Assembly: GCA_965242575.1 (NCBI GenBank)
Contig: OZ251461.1
Coordinates: 124,001-188,000, forward strand
DNA length: 64,000 bases
From: JANQOH01 sp965242575
Lineage (GTDB): Bacteria > Pseudomonadota > Alphaproteobacteria > UBA7887
Reading direction: 5' to 3'
Within the stretch, counting starts at the first letter, position 1, and every line of letters begins with the position of its first letter. Both the position numbers and the translations under genes were made by a program. The notes beneath the pieces are model-generated. The model was given only the letters and a program-made list of their open reading frames with translations. It was not told the DNA's origin and ran no database searches. Shown here piece by piece: positions 61,525 through 64,000 of the stretch.

Positions 61525-63956
61525 CAGATGAACACCCAGACCGGGTTGAGGTCCTCCTCGGCGGTGGGCGTCTCGCGCCAGCCCATCTTCACCGGCGCGT
61601 CGTAGAGGCGGCCGGGCGCGAAGCGGGCCCAGAAGTGGCGCATGCCCGGCACGATGGTCCGCGCCACCGGCATGCCGATGTCGGGCCGCGTCTGGTCGAG
61701 CACGAGGAACTCCATGCCCATCGATTCGACGAGCGCGCGGCAGCGTTCGACGTCGTCGCGGAGATCGTCGGTCGCGGGCACCGGATAGTCGGCCTTGCCG
61801 CGGCGCTTCGCGCCCGGCGCCGGGGCGAGGTAGGGATGGTCGGCGAGTTTCGCGTTCTTCCACCACCAGAGCGATTCGGGGTCGTCCACCAGGTAGCCGG
61901 CGCCGTCCGCCTTCACCTCGCGCACGGCGCTGAGATACTGGTTGATCTCGCAGACCGCGCGCATCGCCGCGATGTGCGGGTCGGTGTGCGAGCCGGCGGA
62001 ATAGAGGATGTCCTCCGCCTCCTTGTCGGTGCGCCGCGACACCGCGACGAAGGTGGGGATTCCCAGGTCGTTGGTCGCGTCCAGAACCCACAACTCGCGG
62101 TTGTGGGCGCGGTAGTAGTCGCCCGCGCGCGACAGGTAGGAGTCGCCGAAACTGTCGAGATCGACCTCCGGCACGACGACCCGGTTGTACCACCAGCAGG
62201 CGAAGGCGTCGCGCTCGACCAGTTCGAAGAAGCCCTGGAGGATGGCCTCCTCCAGCGTGTTGCCCGCCGCGCAGCCGTTTGAGTCCGGCGGGCAGTAGAT
62301 GGCGCCGCCCTCGAGCGGCTTGGCGAAATAGAGCATCGACGTCGGCAGCCAGCGGTGGCGTTCGGCGGTGAGCGACCAGACCGGCGACCAGTCCATCTCG
62401 ACGTCCGGGTCGAAGCGCTGCGGGACGTAGTTGAAGCGCAGGCGCCGGTTGTTGACCTCCTCCGCCTGTTCGTATTGCCGGTCGCTGTAATGCTGGATCG
62501 CGTTGGGATGGATGGCCTCGCCATCGGCGAAGTCGGAGAAGCGCGCGCGGCGGCGGATCTCGCTGCCGTGGAAGACTCCCGAATAGCGCTCGACCGCCTC
62601 GCACAGCGCGCTCGCCTCGGCCTGTTCGGGGGTGCCGCCCTTGCCGGAGCTCTTGGTCCGCAGGCTGTTGCGCAGGACGTGCACGCTGTCGTTCTTCAGC
62701 GCCAGGTTGCTGCCGGCCCAATAGACGTGGAGCCAGGGGTCGGCCTGGTCGGTGATGCGCATCAGCTGGGTGACGACGCCGCTGATCGGGCTGATCAGGT
62801 GGCGGTATTTGCGCACCGTCTCCTCAGGCGGCACCGAGCGCAGGCCGCCGCTGTTGTGGATCGGCTTCGGCGACGGCCCCAGCCGCACCGGCGCCGGCGC
62901 GCGGTCGAGGCGGCGCAGGTTCTCATCGCCGCAGGCCTCGCATTGCGGGCGCCGCCCCACCGGGTGGCGGCTGGCCTGGAGGGCCAGCGAATCCAGCGAC
63001 CAGGCGTTTTCGTGGAGCATCGCCTGGCCGCCGAGGACGATCCATTTGGCGATCTCGGCCGCGGCGAGGCCGGCGATGGCGCCGGCGAACGGCGGCGGCG
63101 TGGGAGCGGGGACGATCCCCCCCGCCTCGCCCGTGGCGTTGCGCAGGAAGTTGTCGATCTCGCTGTTGCCGCGCATCCGGTGCTCGAGGCATTTCCAGCA
63201 TGGCGCGCCGTCGTCGCCGGGGCGGAACACCGGGCCGATCAGCGGCCAGATTCCCGCCGTCTTCACCAGCGTCCAGGGTGCGCCCGACTCGATGCGGCGC
63301 CGGTTCGTCTCGGCGTGGCTCTCGGCCAGGTAGTCGTCGGTGGCGAACACGGCGAGCGCCGCCTCCCCGCCGTCCCCGGCCAGCAGCCGGACTCCCATCT
63401 CGCCGAGCGCCGCGGCGAGGCGTCCGTCTCCGTCGCCGTACACCGCGACCGGCGCGGCGGCGAGGCGCTCCTCCGCCAGCCGGGGCGAGACTCCGAGCGC
63501 GCACCAGAAGGCCGCCATGCGGCGGCTCATGGAGAATTCCGCCGAGACGATCCGCCCCTTCGACGCCAGCGAGACGAGGGTGGTCTGGACCTCGACCGGC
63601 GAATGCTTGCCGGCGAGGGCGGCGGCGATCTCGCGGCGCGTGCGCGAGCCGTCGAGCAGCGGCAGGACGTCGAGATAACGCTGCCCGTAGAGCAGGGAGT
63701 TGAAGCCCTCGGACACCAGAAGCGCCGATTCGCCGCCGACGGGCCGCATCTCGAGGTGCGGCGCGAGCAGCGGGCGCTCCACGATGCCGCGGTCGGCCGC
63801 CGTGGTGTGGACCAGCGCGCCGGCTTCGCCGAACGCGCCCGGCCCGGCGGGCTGGGGCTGGGTATCCTGGTTCACCGCTCCATCGCCTTTCCCTCGCGTC
63901 GCTTGCGCCGGGCGGACCGCCGAGGCGCGCTCCGGCGGCGCGCCATCCGCGTTCAT
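61524..63956 (-). CDS. YcaO cyclodehydratase fused to an E1-like leader-binding domain
   Basis: 810 residues from ATG 63956; GTG 63875 is an alternative. The first ~380 residues form the leader-peptide-binding, E1/ThiF-like half, with VSEGFNSLLYGQRYLDVLPL (RRE-like), APCWKCLEHRMRG and QCEACGDENL (two C-x2-C pairs, probable zinc site). The second half is the YcaO domain with EASALCEAVERYSGVFHGSE, NTLEEAILQGFFELVERDA and ILYSAGSHTDPHIAAMRAV, which bind ATP and Mg. Together they turn Cys/Ser/Thr into azolines. The C-terminus DLNPVWVFI replaces the usual proline-rich end. First gene of the overlapping RiPP operon; the 44 bp upstream hold no precursor. Confidence 0.92.
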   Translation of the reverse strand: MNADGAPPERASAVRPAQATRGKGDGAVNQDTQPQPAGPGAFGEAGALVHTTAADRGIVERPLLAPHLEMRPVGGESALLVSEGFNSLLYGQRYLDVLPLLDGSRTRREIAAALAGKHSPVEVQTTLVSLASKGRIVSAEFSMSRRMAAFWCALGVSPRLAEERLAAAPVAVYGDGDGRLAAALGEMGVRLLAGDGGEAALAVFATDDYLAESHAETNRRRIESGAPWTLVKTAGIWPLIGPVFRPGDDGAPCWKCLEHRMRGNSEIDNFLRNATGEAGGIVPAPTPPPFAGAIAGLAAAEIAKWIVLGGQAMLHENAWSLDSLALQASRHPVGRRPQCEACGDENLRRLDRAPAPVRLGPSPKPIHNSGGLRSVPPEETVRKYRHLISPISGVVTQLMRITDQADPWLHVYWAGSNLALKNDSVHVLRNSLRTKSSGKGGTPEQAEASALCEAVERYSGVFHGSEIRRRARFSDFADGEAIHPNAIQHYSDRQYEQAEEVNNRRLRFNYVPQRFDPDVEMDWSPVWSLTAERHRWLPTSMLYFAKPLEGGAIYCPPDSNGCAAGNTLEEAILQGFFELVERDAFACWWYNRVVVPEVDLDSFGDSYLSRAGDYYRAHNRELWVLDATNDLGIPTFVAVSRRTDKEAEDILYSAGSHTDPHIAAMRAVCEINQYLSAVREVKADGAGYLVDDPESLWWWKNAKLADHPYLAPAPGAKRRGKADYPVPATDDLRDDVERCRALVESMGMEFLVLDQTRPDIGMPVARTIVPGMRHFWARFAPGRLYDAPVKMGWRETPTAEEDLNPVWVFI

Positions 63957-64000
63957 GATCGCTCGACAGTGGGAAAAGCCTCTTAGCAAAGCGGCGGGAG

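Overview
The window is a very GC-rich, gene-dense stretch of bacterial chromosome. Gene content suggests an uncultured alphaproteobacterium, perhaps Rhodospirillales-like: a Mg-type HemB, a gltD-gltB pair, CaiB/BaiF, MaoC-like and acyl-CoA dehydrogenase genes, a Liv ABC transporter operon with a dedicated CoA ligase, a TRAP binding protein, MmsA, ZapE and TolC. This placement is inferred from gene content; no rRNA or tRNA gene was found to test it. Start codons are often GTG, and many neighbouring genes overlap as ATGA or GTGA.

Layout. 1-3731: acyl-CoA catabolism operon (partial acyl-CoA dehydrogenase, CoA-transferase, hot-dog hydratase, alpha/beta hydrolase). 3963-14204: a decayed defence and insertion-sequence island. 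It holds an ISNCY-like transposase fragment, an IS1595 element with a nonsense codon, and a DUF1156-type DNA methylase broken by two frameshifts and an IS5 insertion. A 192-bp MITE-like element, a SIR2-like stump, three small intact genes and an SNF2/DUF3883 helicase with a frameshift, an in-frame stop and a lost N-terminus follow. 14498-19810: metabolic and signalling genes (Gfo/Idh/MocA oxidoreductase, DapA-like lyase, GGDEF-EAL protein, hemB). 19979-25145: a second, apparently intact defence patch, with a single-chain restriction-modification enzyme overlapping a uracil-DNA-glycosylase-like gene, then a SLATT two-TM protein with small partners. 25146-26186: non-coding, rich in repeats. 26187-33236: CoA ligase plus LivGHMKF operon. 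33353-41105: desaturase, two secreted proteins, a broken IS1380 transposase, a CoA ligase with a HupE-like protein, a retropepsin-like protease and an N-formylglutamate amidohydrolase. 41117-54289: gltD-gltB, uppP, dctP, mmsA, zapE, gph and a lipoprotein/OmpA pair.

54694-63956 is the standout. Four genes on the minus strand, each overlapping the next, encode a YcaO cyclodehydratase fused to an E1-like leader-binding domain, a PoyD-like radical SAM peptide epimerase, a SagB-type azoline dehydrogenase and a LanM-like lanthipeptide synthetase. A TolC-family exporter gene follows closely. Together they look like a RiPP pathway that could combine azoles, D-amino acids and dehydrated residues on one peptide. 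The LanM-like protein has lost the zinc ligands of its cyclase domain and a key dehydratase histidine. No precursor peptide gene was found; it probably lies beyond position 64000.
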